Counted from the first letter of the stretch, positions 10,725 to 21,650 are shown. The stretch: 36,726 bases of DNA from Arcobacteraceae bacterium (GCA_029938215.1 JAOZVJ010000004.1:1-36726), one strand, 5' to 3'. Translations and numbers: made by a program. The notes: generated by a model not told the origin, from the letters alone.

Positions 10725-11539
10725 TGACTTGGCAACATATTTATTCATCGTTTAATCCAATAGCTTTTCAAGCAGGAAGCATATCTGTTCACTGGTATGG
10801 AATAATGTATGCTTTAGCACTTTTGATCGCAATTTTTACAGCACATTGGATAATAAAAAAAGACAAGTTAAATATTTCCAAAGATACACTTGATAGCTAC
10901 ATTTGGTGGGTAGAAATTGGTGTAATATTAGGTGCTAGACTTGGTTATGTATTATTTTATGATACAAATACATATTATTATTTAACTCATCCTTGGCAAA
11001 TATTTAATCCATTTATAAATGGTGAATATGTTGGCATATCAGGTATGAGTTATCATGGTGCATTGGCTGGGTTTATTATAGCCTCTATTCTTTTTTGTAA
11101 AAAAAATAAAATATCTTTTTGGTTTATGGCAGATATTGCTGCACTATCTGTTCCTTTAGGTTATATCTTTGGAAGAATTGGAAATTTTATAAACCAAGAA
11201 CTTGTAGGAAGAATGACTGATATGCCGTGGGGTATTTTTGTAAATGGAGTTTTACGACACCCTTCAGCTTTATATGAAGCTTTTTTAGAAGGGTTTGTTA
11301 TCTTTATTATACTTTTTATAATAAGAAAGAAAAAACAATTTGATGGGCAACTAGCTCTTTTATATGTTATGCTTTATTCTATTATGAGAATAATTTCTGA
11401 AATTTTTAGACAACCAGATATTCAACTTGGATTTCTAGCAGGAACTTCTTGGCTTACTATGGGAATGCTGATATCAGGAATATTTGCTATATTTTGCACA
11501 ATACTTTATTTAAAATTATTAAAAATTAAAAAAAACTAA
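10724..11539 (+). CDS. lgt: Prolipoprotein diacylglyceryl transferase
   Basis: GISGMSYHGALAGFI, GRIGNFINQELVGRMTD, RHPSALYEAFLEG. Confidence 0.96.
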   Translation: MTWQHIYSSFNPIAFQAGSISVHWYGIMYALALLIAIFTAHWIIKKDKLNISKDTLDSYIWWVEIGVILGARLGYVLFYDTNTYYYLTHPWQIFNPFINGEYVGISGMSYHGALAGFIIASILFCKKNKISFWFMADIAALSVPLGYIFGRIGNFINQELVGRMTDMPWGIFVNGVLRHPSALYEAFLEGFVIFIILFIIRKKKQFDGQLALLYVMLYSIMRIISEIFRQPDIQLGFLAGTSWLTMGMLISGIFAIFCTILYLKLLKIKKN

Positions 11540-11811
11540 TCTTCTTTTTTATATGGATCTTCTATGTATCCGTATTTTATAGCTTCTTCTTCAATTTTAT
11601 TTTTCAATAAATCTAATCTCCACTTATGCAAAGTGGCAAACTTTTCTATTTCTTCTTCTCTCTCTTTTTCACTACAAAAAATAAAAATTCTTTTTAAAAA
11701 CAATTTTGGTATTTGAATTGCAATTAATTGAAAATAATTATCTTTACAACTTCTTGAGCAAAAAGCTTTACTCATAGCAATTTTCTTTTTACAGAAAGGA
11801 CAATGTGACAT
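11536..11811 (-). CDS. Small zinc-finger-like protein
   Basis: 91 aa with CPFC..CSRSC motif; 4-bp convergent overlap with lgt. Confidence 0.6.
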   Translation of the reverse strand: MSHCPFCKKKIAMSKAFCSRSCKDNYFQLIAIQIPKLFLKRIFIFCSEKEREEEIEKFATLHKWRLDLLKNKIEEEAIKYGYIEDPYKKED

Positions 11812-11829
11812 TTATATATTCCTTAAAAT

Positions 11830-12027
11830 TTATATTTTATTTTCTCTACATATTAATTTATAATATTGAGCATCTGTAACATCATGAAGATACTTTGGAT
11901 CCGTTTCATGAATGGCAACAATTTCTACTTTCATACCATTTAAAAGCCAACCTTTACTATCGTCTTTAAGTTCTTCTCTTTCAAACATATTTAAAAGCTC
12001 TTCTTTTGACACTACTAAATCACTCAT
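11830..12027 (-). CDS. Small hypothetical protein
   Basis: 65-aa ORF in a co-directional cluster, good spacing to neighbours. Confidence 0.45.
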   Translation of the reverse strand: MSDLVVSKEELLNMFEREELKDDSKGWLLNGMKVEIVAIHETDPKYLHDVTDAQYYKLICRENKI

Positions 12028-12035
12028 ATTAAAAC

Positions 12036-12725
12036 TTAATTTATTATATATCCTCTTGATGAAGCATTTTTGAAAATGTCATAATAAGTTTTTACTCTAA
12101 TTTTACTTACAATATTTCTCATTGTAAAAATACTCATTTTTTTATCTTTCCAAACTGCTTTTTTAATAGCATCATAATCTACTACTTGACCACGATTTTC
12201 AATAACTAGTTTTAATAAACCAAATTCAAGCCTAGTTAAGGCAATAACTTTTCCATTTTTATCATAAACTCTATCCCTATAAGAATCATAACAAAAACCT
12301 TTTCCCAGCTTTATCTTATCGCTTCTTTTAGTTTGATTTAATGACATAAGAATAGATAATTTTAAATTTATTATATCAAATGGTTTTACTAAAATAGTAT
12401 AAACATTACTGTTTATTGCATCTAGTACATCCTTTTCATTGTCAGCGTTACTTTGATCAATCACCAAGATTTTTAATGGGGTTGCCTTAAACTTTTCTAA
12501 TTCAGTAAAAAATTTAGTAAAATTATCACTTTTAGTATCAACAATAACAATATCAAAAGTTGAAATATTGCAAGCCTCTAATGCCTTTTTATTTGAATCA
12601 ACTATTTCTACTTTTTTCAAATTAACAAAACACTTCCACATGCTATCAACAAAATCATTATCTTGCGAAACAACTAGCAAACTAGCATTTTCACATCTTC
12701 TTAACTTTTTAATAGTATTTTTCAT
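12036..12725 (-). CDS. OmpR-type response regulator (receiver plus winged-helix DNA-binding domain)
   Basis: DIVIVDTKSD phosphoacceptor region, ILVKPFD, C-terminal TRLEFGLLKLVIENRGQVVDYDAIKKAVW..VSKIR winged helix. Confidence 0.8.
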   Translation of the reverse strand: MKNTIKKLRRCENASLLVVSQDNDFVDSMWKCFVNLKKVEIVDSNKKALEACNISTFDIVIVDTKSDNFTKFFTELEKFKATPLKILVIDQSNADNEKDVLDAINSNVYTILVKPFDIINLKLSILMSLNQTKRSDKIKLGKGFCYDSYRDRVYDKNGKVIALTRLEFGLLKLVIENRGQVVDYDAIKKAVWKDKKMSIFTMRNIVSKIRVKTYYDIFKNASSRGYIIN

Positions 12726-12768
12726 AATCTATCTTTCCATTAGGTTTTAATAACATTTTATCAAAAAA

Positions 12769-12797
12769 AATTATTTTTGTAAAGGGCAAAAATAATT
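12769..12797. terminator. 11-bp inverted repeat between polA and the response-regulator gene
   Basis: AATTATTTTTG-TAAAGGG-CAAAAATAATT, perfect stem overlapping the polA stop; could be terminator or operator. Confidence 0.4.
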
Positions 12798-15513
12798 ATT
12801 TAAGATTTCCCCAATTTTTATCCGCAGAAATGCTTACTTTTAACGGCACTTTTAGAATTTTTATATTTTCCATAATATTTTTTAACTCTTGAATTATTTC
12901 ATCAATCTTATCTTCTTTTATTTCAAAAATTAGCTCATCATGTATTTGAAGAAGCATTTTAACATCTTCACTGTCCTTATATTTTTCATAAATTTTATTC
13001 ATTGATAATTTTATTAAATCTGCAGCGCTTCCTTGAAATACAGTATTAACAGCTTCTCTTAAATATGCCGATTTCATCATACCAGTCGCACTTCCAAAAT
13101 CAAAAAATCTTTTTCTGCCTAATAAAGTTACAACAAATTCATCATCAAGTGCCTTTTTTTCAATAGACTGCAAATAATTTTTAACTGTCGAAAATTTCTC
13201 AAAATAACTATCAATATAACTTTTTGCTTCTTTTGTTGGTATTCCTAGAGTTTCTCCTAATTTTCTGCTTCCCATCCCGTAAATTAATCCAAAATTTATA
13301 GTCTTTGCAATATGTCTTTTTTCTTTTAATAAATCATTATTGCATTTAATTTCATCTCCAAAAATAGCTATTGCTGTTTGATTGTGAATATCTTGATCAT
13401 TATTAAAAGCATTTGTTAAAGTTGGGTCACAACTAAAATGTGCCAAAAGCCTAAGTTCTATCTGTGAATAATCAATACCTACTAATTTATATCCATCTTT
13501 TGCAACAAAAGCTTCTCTTATTTGTCGCCCTGCTTCACTTCTTACTGGTATATTTTGAAGATTTGGATTTTTACTACTTAATCTTCCTGTTGCTGTTCCT
13601 GTTTGCAAAAATGAAGTATGAATTCTATTGTCAGAATTTTTTAATCCCAATTCAAGTAATGGCTCAATATAAGTAGAATGAAGCTTAAATGCTTCTCTAT
13701 ACTCAAGTAATTTTTCAACTACTTGATGCTTGTCTTTTAATTTTAATAAAACAGCTTCATTTGTACTATATCCTGTTTTAGTTTTTTTAGATGAAGGTAA
13801 TCCTAGGGTTACAAATAGTATTTCACCTAATTGTTTTGGAGAATTAATATTAAATTGAGTTCCGCACATCTCATAAATTTTTTTAGTCAAAATATCTAAA
13901 TTTATTTTACTTTTTTCTTTTAAATTTTTTAAAAATTCAACATCTACTTTAATGCCATTGTTTTCAATATAATTTAAAACAAAAACAAAAGGAAATTCTA
14001 CACTAAAAGCAATATCCAAAAGTTTTTCATTGTCACACTTAAATTCTTCTAAAAATTTATTATAAAGTTTAAAAGTCATCCATGCATCTTCTCCAGCATA
14101 TTCGCAAGCTTTTTGAATATCTACATTAGAAAAATTTTCACCTTTTTTAACAACATCTTTAAAAGCTATCATTTTATGATCAAAATATTTATCAGAAAGC
14201 TTATCAAGTCCTACTGGCTTATCGCTATTTAAAAGCCAAGCCAAAATCATAGTGTCAGCGTATAATTTTAACTCTATATCAAAATTATTTTTAATAATCT
14301 CATAATCATATTTAAAATTTTGCAATACTAGTTTTTTAGTATTTAAAATCTCGACTGCTTTTTTTGCATTTTTTTTATCTATTTGACTAATAACTCCTAA
14401 ATAAAAATGTCCTATTGGTACATAATAAGCCTTATTGTTATTAAAACAAAAAGAAAAGCCAACTATATCAGCTTTTTTCGCATCTAAACCTGTAGTCTCA
14501 GTATCAAATGCAACGATACTATCATTTGAAATATTATTAATTACCTCAAAAAGTTTTTTTTCATCATTTAGCAATATATATTTTGGAATTAAAAGCTTAT
14601 TAGTAGTCAAAGATTGCTGTTTATAATCTTTTGGCAATACTGTTTTATAGCTAGTACCCTCTTTATGCACTCTTTGTATAATTCTATCCAAATCATAACT
14701 TATTAAAGTATTTGCTATTTTTAATATTGGATTTTCTTGCGGAAGTTCTAACTCATCCAAAGAATGTAAAGCATGAGCATTATTATGCAATGTCACAAGT
14801 TCTTTACTAATAAATGCCAAATCTTTACTCTCCACTAATAATTTTTGCCATCGTGGTTTTTCTATATTTTCTATATTTTTATAAATTTCATCCAAAGTTC
14901 CAAATTGCTTTATCAAAGCTTCGGCAGTTTTAGCCCCTACTCCTTTAACTCCAGGAACATTATCTGCACTATCTCCTAAAAGTGACTGATAATCTGTGAA
15001 CTGACAAGGATAAACTCCATATTTTTCATAACACATATCAACTGTAATTTCTTGTTTTTTCATTGGATCAAACATCGATATACCATCATCAATCAATTGA
15101 TACAAATCTTTATCATGACTTACTACTCTGATATTAAGTCCTTGTTTTTTGCCTTCATATGCCAACGAAGCAATAATATCATCTGCTTCATAGCCTATTT
15201 TTTTAGCGCTAGCAAATCCCATTTTTTCTATAAAATCAATAGCTACAGGTAATTGTGCCAGCAAATCTTCTGGAACATCTGGGCGATGTGATTTATATTC
15301 TGAATACAATTTGTTTCTAAAAGTATCACCTTTACTATCAAGTGCAAAAACCAAATAGTCAGTATCGAAGTCTTTTCCAATATTTGCAATAAAATTCATA
15401 AAGCCCGTAAGCATACCAGTGGGGAAACCTGTCTTGGATTTTAACGGAGGAAGTGCATAATAACTTCTAAATAAAAATCCAAATGTATCAATAATAGTGA
15501 GTGTTTTTTTCAT
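12796..15513 (-). CDS. polA: DNA polymerase I
   Basis: 905 aa; 5'-3' exo (GDSADNVPGVKGVGAKTA), intact 3'-5' exo (VAFDTETTGLD), polymerase (GRLSSKNPNLQNIPVRSEAGRQIR, KTINFGLIYGMG, QIHDELIFE). Confidence 0.97.
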   Translation of the reverse strand: MKKTLTIIDTFGFLFRSYYALPPLKSKTGFPTGMLTGFMNFIANIGKDFDTDYLVFALDSKGDTFRNKLYSEYKSHRPDVPEDLLAQLPVAIDFIEKMGFASAKKIGYEADDIIASLAYEGKKQGLNIRVVSHDKDLYQLIDDGISMFDPMKKQEITVDMCYEKYGVYPCQFTDYQSLLGDSADNVPGVKGVGAKTAEALIKQFGTLDEIYKNIENIEKPRWQKLLVESKDLAFISKELVTLHNNAHALHSLDELELPQENPILKIANTLISYDLDRIIQRVHKEGTSYKTVLPKDYKQQSLTTNKLLIPKYILLNDEKKLFEVINNISNDSIVAFDTETTGLDAKKADIVGFSFCFNNNKAYYVPIGHFYLGVISQIDKKNAKKAVEILNTKKLVLQNFKYDYEIIKNNFDIELKLYADTMILAWLLNSDKPVGLDKLSDKYFDHKMIAFKDVVKKGENFSNVDIQKACEYAGEDAWMTFKLYNKFLEEFKCDNEKLLDIAFSVEFPFVFVLNYIENNGIKVDVEFLKNLKEKSKINLDILTKKIYEMCGTQFNINSPKQLGEILFVTLGLPSSKKTKTGYSTNEAVLLKLKDKHQVVEKLLEYREAFKLHSTYIEPLLELGLKNSDNRIHTSFLQTGTATGRLSSKNPNLQNIPVRSEAGRQIREAFVAKDGYKLVGIDYSQIELRLLAHFSCDPTLTNAFNNDQDIHNQTAIAIFGDEIKCNNDLLKEKRHIAKTINFGLIYGMGSRKLGETLGIPTKEAKSYIDSYFEKFSTVKNYLQSIEKKALDDEFVVTLLGRKRFFDFGSATGMMKSAYLREAVNTVFQGSAADLIKLSMNKIYEKYKDSEDVKMLLQIHDELIFEIKEDKIDEIIQELKNIMENIKILKVPLKVSISADKNWGNLK

Positions 15514-15588
15514 TTTGTTATGTTATAATAATTTTGCTTAAAAATTTAAAGTACAAAATAATATTTTAATCTTAGGAAAATTGAGTAT

Positions 15589-17025
15589 ATGACAAACGAA
15601 AAAGATATAAAAACAATACAAAAAGAAAGTAATGTATTAAAAGAAATAATAAATAATTCATGGAATGGTATTGGTATTATAAATTTAGAATTTTCTTTTC
15701 TTTATTCCAATATTGCATTTTCTCCGATTCTTGGATATTCTCGTGCAGAATTAAAAAAACTTAATTTTATAGATTTGATTACAGATGAATACAAAGAAGA
15801 TTTTAAACAAATAGTATCAAAAAACTTTGAAGACAAATATACAAACAATTTACAACTATCTTGTAAAAGAAAAGATGGGGCGTTGGTTTATCTTAATGTA
15901 ACAGTTAGTGTAATGGAAAGCAAAAGACATATCATCTTAGATGTAAATGATATAACTCAAACAATTTCAGAACAACAAATTATTCAAAAGTATTTAGTTC
16001 AAATTCAAGTAGATTTAGATAAAAATATTGTTATGGCAAGTGATGCGTATTGTAGGCTTAGCGGATATAAAGAATCAGAATTGATTGGTAAACCATACAC
16101 AGCAAAACAGAAAAATAAAGAATCTATTCAATGGGAAGAAATAAAAGATGACAATGAATTCTCTTGTGTAATTTTAGATAAAACTAAAGAAAAATCTAAT
16201 TTTTGGATTGAAAGTATTATTAAGCCAAAGCACAATAAATATGGCGATATTCTAGGATATACTATTGTTATGTTTGACATAACAAATGAAATGTCTTTAG
16301 AAAAAAATAAATTAATTTTACAAGAACAAATTACTGATCGCGAAGAAAAACTGAACATTATGACAGACACTATGAAGCTAATTGCTCATGAATGGAGACA
16401 ACCATTAAATGCAATATCATTGGAAATTCAAAATCTAATAGTGAGTCATCAATTGGGAGAAAAATTAACTGAAGAAAAAACAATGGATGAACTTTCTTCT
16501 GTAACAAAAAAAATAGAAGATTTATCAAAGATTATAAATAATTTTCAAAATATTATAGAAATTACAGAAAAAAAAGTTGAGACAAATACAAAATCTATTA
16601 TAAGCAAAGCATTAGACTATTCTACAATTGACGAGTCAGCAGTTGAATGCAAAAGAGAACAAACTAATTATTTTTTTACATATATGAATGATTTATCAAA
16701 ATCAATAAGTCATATTTTGGATAATGCAAAAGAATTCAATGACAAATCAGATGCTAAAGATAAAAAAATACTTGTAAATACTTATGCGAAAAAGAATAAT
16801 ATAATTTTTGAAATAAGTAACAATGGAGGGCATATTCCTTCAGATATAATTTCTAATATTTTTACACCATACTTTAGCACAAAAGATTTAAAAAACGGTG
16901 TTGGGCTAAGTCTTTATAAATGTAAAACGATTGTAGAGCTTCATCTAAAAGGAACAATTGAAGCTTTCAATTTACCTGATGATTTTGTAATGTTTAAAAT
17001 AACCCTTCCAAAGGATTCAGAATGA
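15589..17025 (+). CDS. PAS-domain sensor histidine kinase
   Basis: Two PAS-like regions, H-box MKLIAHEWRQPLNAISLEIQNL, HATPase (ILDNAKEF, FTPYFSTKDLKNGVGLSLYKCKTIVE). Confidence 0.88.
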   Translation: MTNEKDIKTIQKESNVLKEIINNSWNGIGIINLEFSFLYSNIAFSPILGYSRAELKKLNFIDLITDEYKEDFKQIVSKNFEDKYTNNLQLSCKRKDGALVYLNVTVSVMESKRHIILDVNDITQTISEQQIIQKYLVQIQVDLDKNIVMASDAYCRLSGYKESELIGKPYTAKQKNKESIQWEEIKDDNEFSCVILDKTKEKSNFWIESIIKPKHNKYGDILGYTIVMFDITNEMSLEKNKLILQEQITDREEKLNIMTDTMKLIAHEWRQPLNAISLEIQNLIVSHQLGEKLTEEKTMDELSSVTKKIEDLSKIINNFQNIIEITEKKVETNTKSIISKALDYSTIDESAVECKREQTNYFFTYMNDLSKSISHILDNAKEFNDKSDAKDKKILVNTYAKKNNIIFEISNNGGHIPSDIISNIFTPYFSTKDLKNGVGLSLYKCKTIVELHLKGTIEAFNLPDDFVMFKITLPKDSE

Positions 17026-17735
17026 TAATAATACCAGCAAGATTAAACAGTAGTAGATTTGAAAATAAAATATTAGTTGATGTGCTTGGGCTTCCGATGG
17101 TTATAAGAACGGCATTACAAGTTAAAGATATTGATGATGTAGTAATTGCCACAGATTCATCAGAAGTAATAGAACTGGCAAAAAAATACAGTATTAAAGC
17201 GATATTAACCTCAAAAGACCATCAAAGCGGAACTGACAGGATAAATGAAGCTGTAAATATTTTAAAATTAGAAGATGATGAAATAGTCATAAATGTACAA
17301 GCTGATGAACCATTTATCGAACCAGAGGTTGTAAAAGCAGTTATTGATAAGATTAGATTACTCTCTTCGGACTTTAAAATGGTTAGTTGCTACAAAGAAA
17401 TAAATTCAGATTTAGCAGATGATCCAAATCATGTAAAAGTGGTATTAAACAATCATAATGAAGCAATTTATTTTTCAAGGAGTAAAGTTCCATATCACAG
17501 AGATCATTATGAAAATTCATTATATAATGGACATTTAGGAATTTATGGTTTTACAAAAAAAAGTTTAAATCAATTTTGTTTATTTGGGCAATCTTCTTTA
17601 GAAAATATTGAAAAACTAGAACAACTAAGAGCAATAGCACAAGGACATAAAATATCAATGGTAAAAGTAAAATCAAAAAGTTTTGGTATCGATACCCAAT
17701 CTGACTTAAAAAATGCAATTAAACTTTTTAAATAA
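17022..17735 (+). CDS. kdsB: 3-deoxy-manno-octulosonate cytidylyltransferase
   Basis: IIPARLNSSRFENKILVDVLGLPMV, VQADEPFIEPEVV, YFSRSKVPYHRD, HLGIYGF. Confidence 0.95.
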   Translation: MIIIPARLNSSRFENKILVDVLGLPMVIRTALQVKDIDDVVIATDSSEVIELAKKYSIKAILTSKDHQSGTDRINEAVNILKLEDDEIVINVQADEPFIEPEVVKAVIDKIRLLSSDFKMVSCYKEINSDLADDPNHVKVVLNNHNEAIYFSRSKVPYHRDHYENSLYNGHLGIYGFTKKSLNQFCLFGQSSLENIEKLEQLRAIAQGHKISMVKVKSKSFGIDTQSDLKNAIKLFK

Positions 17736-17754
17736 CAAAAAGATATAATCATAT

Positions 17755-19077
17755 ATGCTTAAAAAAATACTCAAAGAAATAGTTGTTTTATATGTGGAAG
17801 ATGAAGATGATGTAAGAAGTTTTACAGCAAAAACTTTATCTGACTTGGTTAAAAAAGTAGAGTGTGCTTCAGATGGACTGTCAGGTCTTAAAATTTTTAA
17901 AGAATATTTTCAAAACCCAAAATTAAGAAATTTTGATGTTATTATAACAGATATAAATATGCCAAAAATGAATGGTCTTGAAATGTTATCAGCAATAAAA
18001 GAAATAGATCCTTCTGTGCCAATGATTGTTACAACAGCATATAGTGATATGGATTTTCTAAAACAAGCTATAGAAATAGGTGTAACAGGCTATGTTATGA
18101 AGCCAATAGAACTCAATAAACTCTTAGATAATATTGTGGTTGCTACAGAGTCTAGAATTTTAAAACAACAATTAGAGGCTAGAGTAAATAAACAAACTGC
18201 TGAAATTAGATCAATTTTGGATTCTCAAGATAGTATTATAATTGTTACTGATGGTAAAAAAATAGCATATGCAAATCAATCGCTATTTAATTTTTTTAAT
18301 GTAACTTCGATAAAAAATTTTATCGAAAATTTTGGTTGTATTTGTAAACATTTTGTTAATTATCAAGATTATTTTAATTTAGATGAATCAAGTAAAAATG
18401 AAGACTGGATAAAAATCATCAAAGAACTTCCAAAAGAAAAACAAATAGTAAAATTAAAAAATTTAGATAAAAAAGAAAGTATTTTTCAAATTAAGATTAA
18501 AGAAACTTTTTTTAATGATTCTGGGCATGAATATATAATAACCCTAAATGATATAACACAAATATACGAACAATCGAAGAAATTAGAATATCAAGCGACT
18601 CATGATAATTTAACGAAACTATATAATAGGCAAAAGTTTAATAATGAATTAGACAAAGAGATTAAAAGAGAAATTCGATACAAGCGAAATTTATCAATTA
18701 TTATGATTGATATTGACTATTTTAAGCGCGTTAATGATACTTATGGACATGATATTGGAGATGAAGTATTAATTTCTATATCTTCTTTAGCAAAAAAGGG
18801 CATAAGAAATACTGATTTTTTAGCAAGATGGGGTGGCGAAGAATTTATGATTTTACTTCCCGAAACATCACTTAAAGATGCACAAAATGTAGCAGAAAAA
18901 ATAAGACTTTCTATTGACAATACATGCTTAATTGCTACTAAAAGTTATCATATCACAGCAAGTTTTGGCGTAACTATTTTTAACAAAGAAGATGATAAAT
19001 TAACATTTATAAAAAGAGTAGATGAAGCTTTATATGATGCCAAAGATAAAGGAAGAAACATAGTATGCATAAAATAA
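17755..19077 (+). CDS. Response regulator with receiver, PAS-like and GGDEF (diguanylate cyclase) domains
   Basis: LYVEDEDDVR..VIITDINMPKMNGLEM..VTGYVMKPIEL; GGEEF active site (ARWGGEEFMILLPE). Confidence 0.92.
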   Translation: MLKKILKEIVVLYVEDEDDVRSFTAKTLSDLVKKVECASDGLSGLKIFKEYFQNPKLRNFDVIITDINMPKMNGLEMLSAIKEIDPSVPMIVTTAYSDMDFLKQAIEIGVTGYVMKPIELNKLLDNIVVATESRILKQQLEARVNKQTAEIRSILDSQDSIIIVTDGKKIAYANQSLFNFFNVTSIKNFIENFGCICKHFVNYQDYFNLDESSKNEDWIKIIKELPKEKQIVKLKNLDKKESIFQIKIKETFFNDSGHEYIITLNDITQIYEQSKKLEYQATHDNLTKLYNRQKFNNELDKEIKREIRYKRNLSIIMIDIDYFKRVNDTYGHDIGDEVLISISSLAKKGIRNTDFLARWGGEEFMILLPETSLKDAQNVAEKIRLSIDNTCLIATKSYHITASFGVTIFNKEDDKLTFIKRVDEALYDAKDKGRNIVCIK

Positions 19078-19106
19078 CTCAAATTATGCAATAAAAATTT
19101 GAGTTA
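19075..19106. terminator. Bidirectional hairpin between convergent genes
   Basis: TAACTCAAATT-atgcaataaa-AATTTGAGTTA, 11-bp perfect stem. Confidence 0.65.
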
Positions 19107-19826
19107 AAAACTAAAATCTTCTCCAAGATAATGTTCTTTTACTAAGTTATTGATTTTTACATCCTCTGCAGTTCCAGAAGCTAAAACACTTCCTGTTTTC
19201 ATCACATAAGCCCTATCGCATATTTGCAAAGTTTCTCTAACATTATGATCTGTTATCAATACACCAATATCTCTTTTTACAAGTTGTGCAACTATATTTT
19301 GGATATCTTTAACTGCAATTGGATCAACGCCAGCAAAAGGTTCATCAAGAAGTAAAAATTTTGGCTCACTAACTAAGGCACGAGCTATTTCTGTTCTTCG
19401 TCGTTCACCTCCACTTAAACTTATACCTTTTCTGCTTCTAATTGGCTCTATATTAAATATTTCCAATAATTCTTCAACTTTGTCAAATCTATCTTTTTTA
19501 TTATCTATTGATATCTCCGCTGCAAGCATAAGATTATCTTCTACACTTAAATCTCTAAAAATAGAAGATTCTTGTGGCAAATATCCAATACCTTTTAATG
19601 CTCTTTTATGTAGCGATAAATTTGTAATATCCTTACCATCCAAAAGTATTGTTCCGCCAGATGGTTCTATAAGTCCGCAAATAGTATAAAAACTAGTAGT
19701 TTTCCCTGCTCCATTAGGACCCAATAAGCCAATGATCTCGCCACTATTTACTTCCAAACTTATACCGTGAAGTATTGGTGTATTTTTTATTGTTTTTGTT
19801 ATATTTTTTGCTTCTAATTTATGCAT
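19104..19826 (-). CDS. lptB: LPS export ABC transporter ATP-binding protein
   Basis: [49 protein letters not shown]. Confidence 0.95.
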   Translation of the reverse strand: MHKLEAKNITKTIKNTPILHGISLEVNSGEIIGLLGPNGAGKTTSFYTICGLIEPSGGTILLDGKDITNLSLHKRALKGIGYLPQESSIFRDLSVEDNLMLAAEISIDNKKDRFDKVEELLEIFNIEPIRSRKGISLSGGERRRTEIARALVSEPKFLLLDEPFAGVDPIAVKDIQNIVAQLVKRDIGVLITDHNVRETLQICDRAYVMKTGSVLASGTAEDVKINNLVKEHYLGEDFSF

Positions 19827-19851
19827 TATTAGTATATTAATAAATCAAATT

Positions 19852-20277
19852 TTATTGATCTATAGTATATTTCCTTTTATCTTTTAATTTTTTTATCTTA
19901 ATAGTCAAAACATTAAAACCATATTTTAATAAAATATCTTTTAATTTCTCATCTCCCCACTCAACAAAATGAACTCCCTCTTTTTCAAATTCTTCCAAAA
20001 GACCAAGCGATATAAATTTATCCAATGTTTTGTTATAAATATCATAATGAAAAATATTATCACCATAAACAGTTTGCAATGAAAAAGTAGGACTAGTTAC
20101 AATATCTTGACATCCAATACTTTTTACATATTCTTTTACAAAAGTTGTTTTCCCACTTGCTAAATCACCTTGCAACAAAACAATGATATTTAAAGTATTA
20201 ATCTTAATCTTAATTTTATCAACAACTTCACAAAGCCTATTAAGCTCTACTTCATAATTTTCAGATTTTAACGCCAA
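19852..20277 (-). CDS. tsaE: tRNA t6A biosynthesis ATPase TsaE
   Basis: LLQGDLASGKTTFVKEYVKSIG, SPTFSLQTVY. Confidence 0.88.
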   Translation of the reverse strand: MALKSENYEVELNRLCEVVDKIKIKINTLNIIVLLQGDLASGKTTFVKEYVKSIGCQDIVTSPTFSLQTVYGDNIFHYDIYNKTLDKFISLGLLEEFEKEGVHFVEWGDEKLKDILLKYGFNVLTIKIKKLKDKRKYTIDQ

Positions 20278-20287
20278 ACTTTAAAAT

Positions 20288-21271
20288 CTATATAAAGGAA
20301 TTTGAAATTTTAATAATTTCTTCTAATTTTTCAATAGCCTTACCGCTATCTATAACATCTCTAGCCATAGCAATACCCTCTTCTGTTGAATTTACTTTTC
20401 CATCAACCAAAAGAGCTACACCTGCATTTAAAAGTACAATGTCTTTTTTAGCACCTAGAATAGTTCCATCTAAAATTCCTCTTGTAGTTTGTGCATTTTG
20501 TTTAGCATCTCCACCTTCTATATCACTTTTTGGATATAAATCAAATCCATATTCTCTAGGATCAATTGTAAATTCATTTATTCGTCCTCTTTCAACAAAA
20601 GCACAATATGTAATATCACTTATACTTAACTCATCCATACCATCTGCACTACTTACTACCATTGCTCTTTTTGTATTTAATTTTGTTAAAGCCTGAGCAA
20701 TTTTTAATACATATTCTTTATCAAATACTCCAATAAGTTGTTTATGTACACTTGCTGGATTTGACAAAGGCCCTAAAATATTAAAAATAGTTCTATGACT
20801 GATTGATTTTCTAATAGGCATTATATGTTTCATAGCAGGATGATGATTAACTGCAAACATAAAAACAAATCCACACTTTTCTAACATTTCTATTTGTTTT
20901 GGAACTGTCAGCGTTAAATTTATACCCAAAGCTTCAAGCATATCAGCACTGCCACTACTACTTGTTATACTTCTGTTGCCATGCTTTGCTACTTTGCTTC
21001 CACAAGCTGTTATTAAAATTGAAACTGTTGTAGAAATATTAAAACTATTACTCTTATCTCCGCCAGTACCACAATTATCTATCAATTGTTCTTGTAAATT
21101 TTGAGGCAAATTCAAGCATATCATATGTCCTCTCATGGCAGCTGCTGCTGAAGCTATATCATCTGCAGTTTCACCATGATTATATATATCAATCAAATAT
21201 TTTTTTGTGTCTTCAGCAGATAGTCTATTTTCGAAAATATCATCAAACTTTAATCTTGCTCTACTAAACAT
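20288..21271 (-). CDS. trpD: Anthranilate phosphoribosyltransferase
   Basis: DNCGTGGDKSNSFNISTT, KHGNRSITSSSGSADMLEALG, GPLSNPA. Confidence 0.96.
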   Translation of the reverse strand: MFSRARLKFDDIFENRLSAEDTKKYLIDIYNHGETADDIASAAAAMRGHMICLNLPQNLQEQLIDNCGTGGDKSNSFNISTTVSILITACGSKVAKHGNRSITSSSGSADMLEALGINLTLTVPKQIEMLEKCGFVFMFAVNHHPAMKHIMPIRKSISHRTIFNILGPLSNPASVHKQLIGVFDKEYVLKIAQALTKLNTKRAMVVSSADGMDELSISDITYCAFVERGRINEFTIDPREYGFDLYPKSDIEGGDAKQNAQTTRGILDGTILGAKKDIVLLNAGVALLVDGKVNSTEEGIAMARDVIDSGKAIEKLEEIIKISNSFI

Positions 21272-21524
21272 CTATTTCTCCTAATTTTTGTACATATTCA
21301 CTTTGTTTTGATTTTTGTGTTGATTTTGTAGTAGGAATTTGTAGCACTTTAAAAGTGTCAATATATTCAAGATATCTAATCTCAATTATATCATCTACTC
21401 TAATTTCTTTTGCTTTTTTACAAGACTGTCCATTTATAAAAACTACTTTATGTGACAACATGTCTTCTGCAACCGATCTTCTTTTTGTAATATTTGTTGC
21501 ATTTAAAAATTTATCTATTCTCAT
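21264..21524 (-). CDS. S4-domain RNA-binding protein (HslR-like)
   Basis: MRIDKFLNATNITKRRSVAEDMLSHKVVFINGQSCKKAKEIRVDD. Confidence 0.85.
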   Translation of the reverse strand: MRIDKFLNATNITKRRSVAEDMLSHKVVFINGQSCKKAKEIRVDDIIEIRYLEYIDTFKVLQIPTTKSTQKSKQSEYVQKLGEIDV

Positions 21525-21650
21525 AATAAAAGATTATATCAAATAAATAATTATATTTTAATTATTTTAAAACTAAAAACTAAAAACAATAAATAATTAT
21601 TTTTTAATACTAGCTTTAGTACAATCTAAAAAAAATAACGAAGGAATCAT

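Noticed and set aside
10050-10738. Several 60-64 aa minus-strand ORFs antisense to the Fe-S oxidoreductase
   Set aside because: No recognisable domains, antisense to a well-supported CDS.
21560-21610. Short tandem-like aactaaaaactaaaaac and repeated aaataattatt
   Set aside because: Low-complexity AT-rich intergenic sequence, too short to be meaningful.
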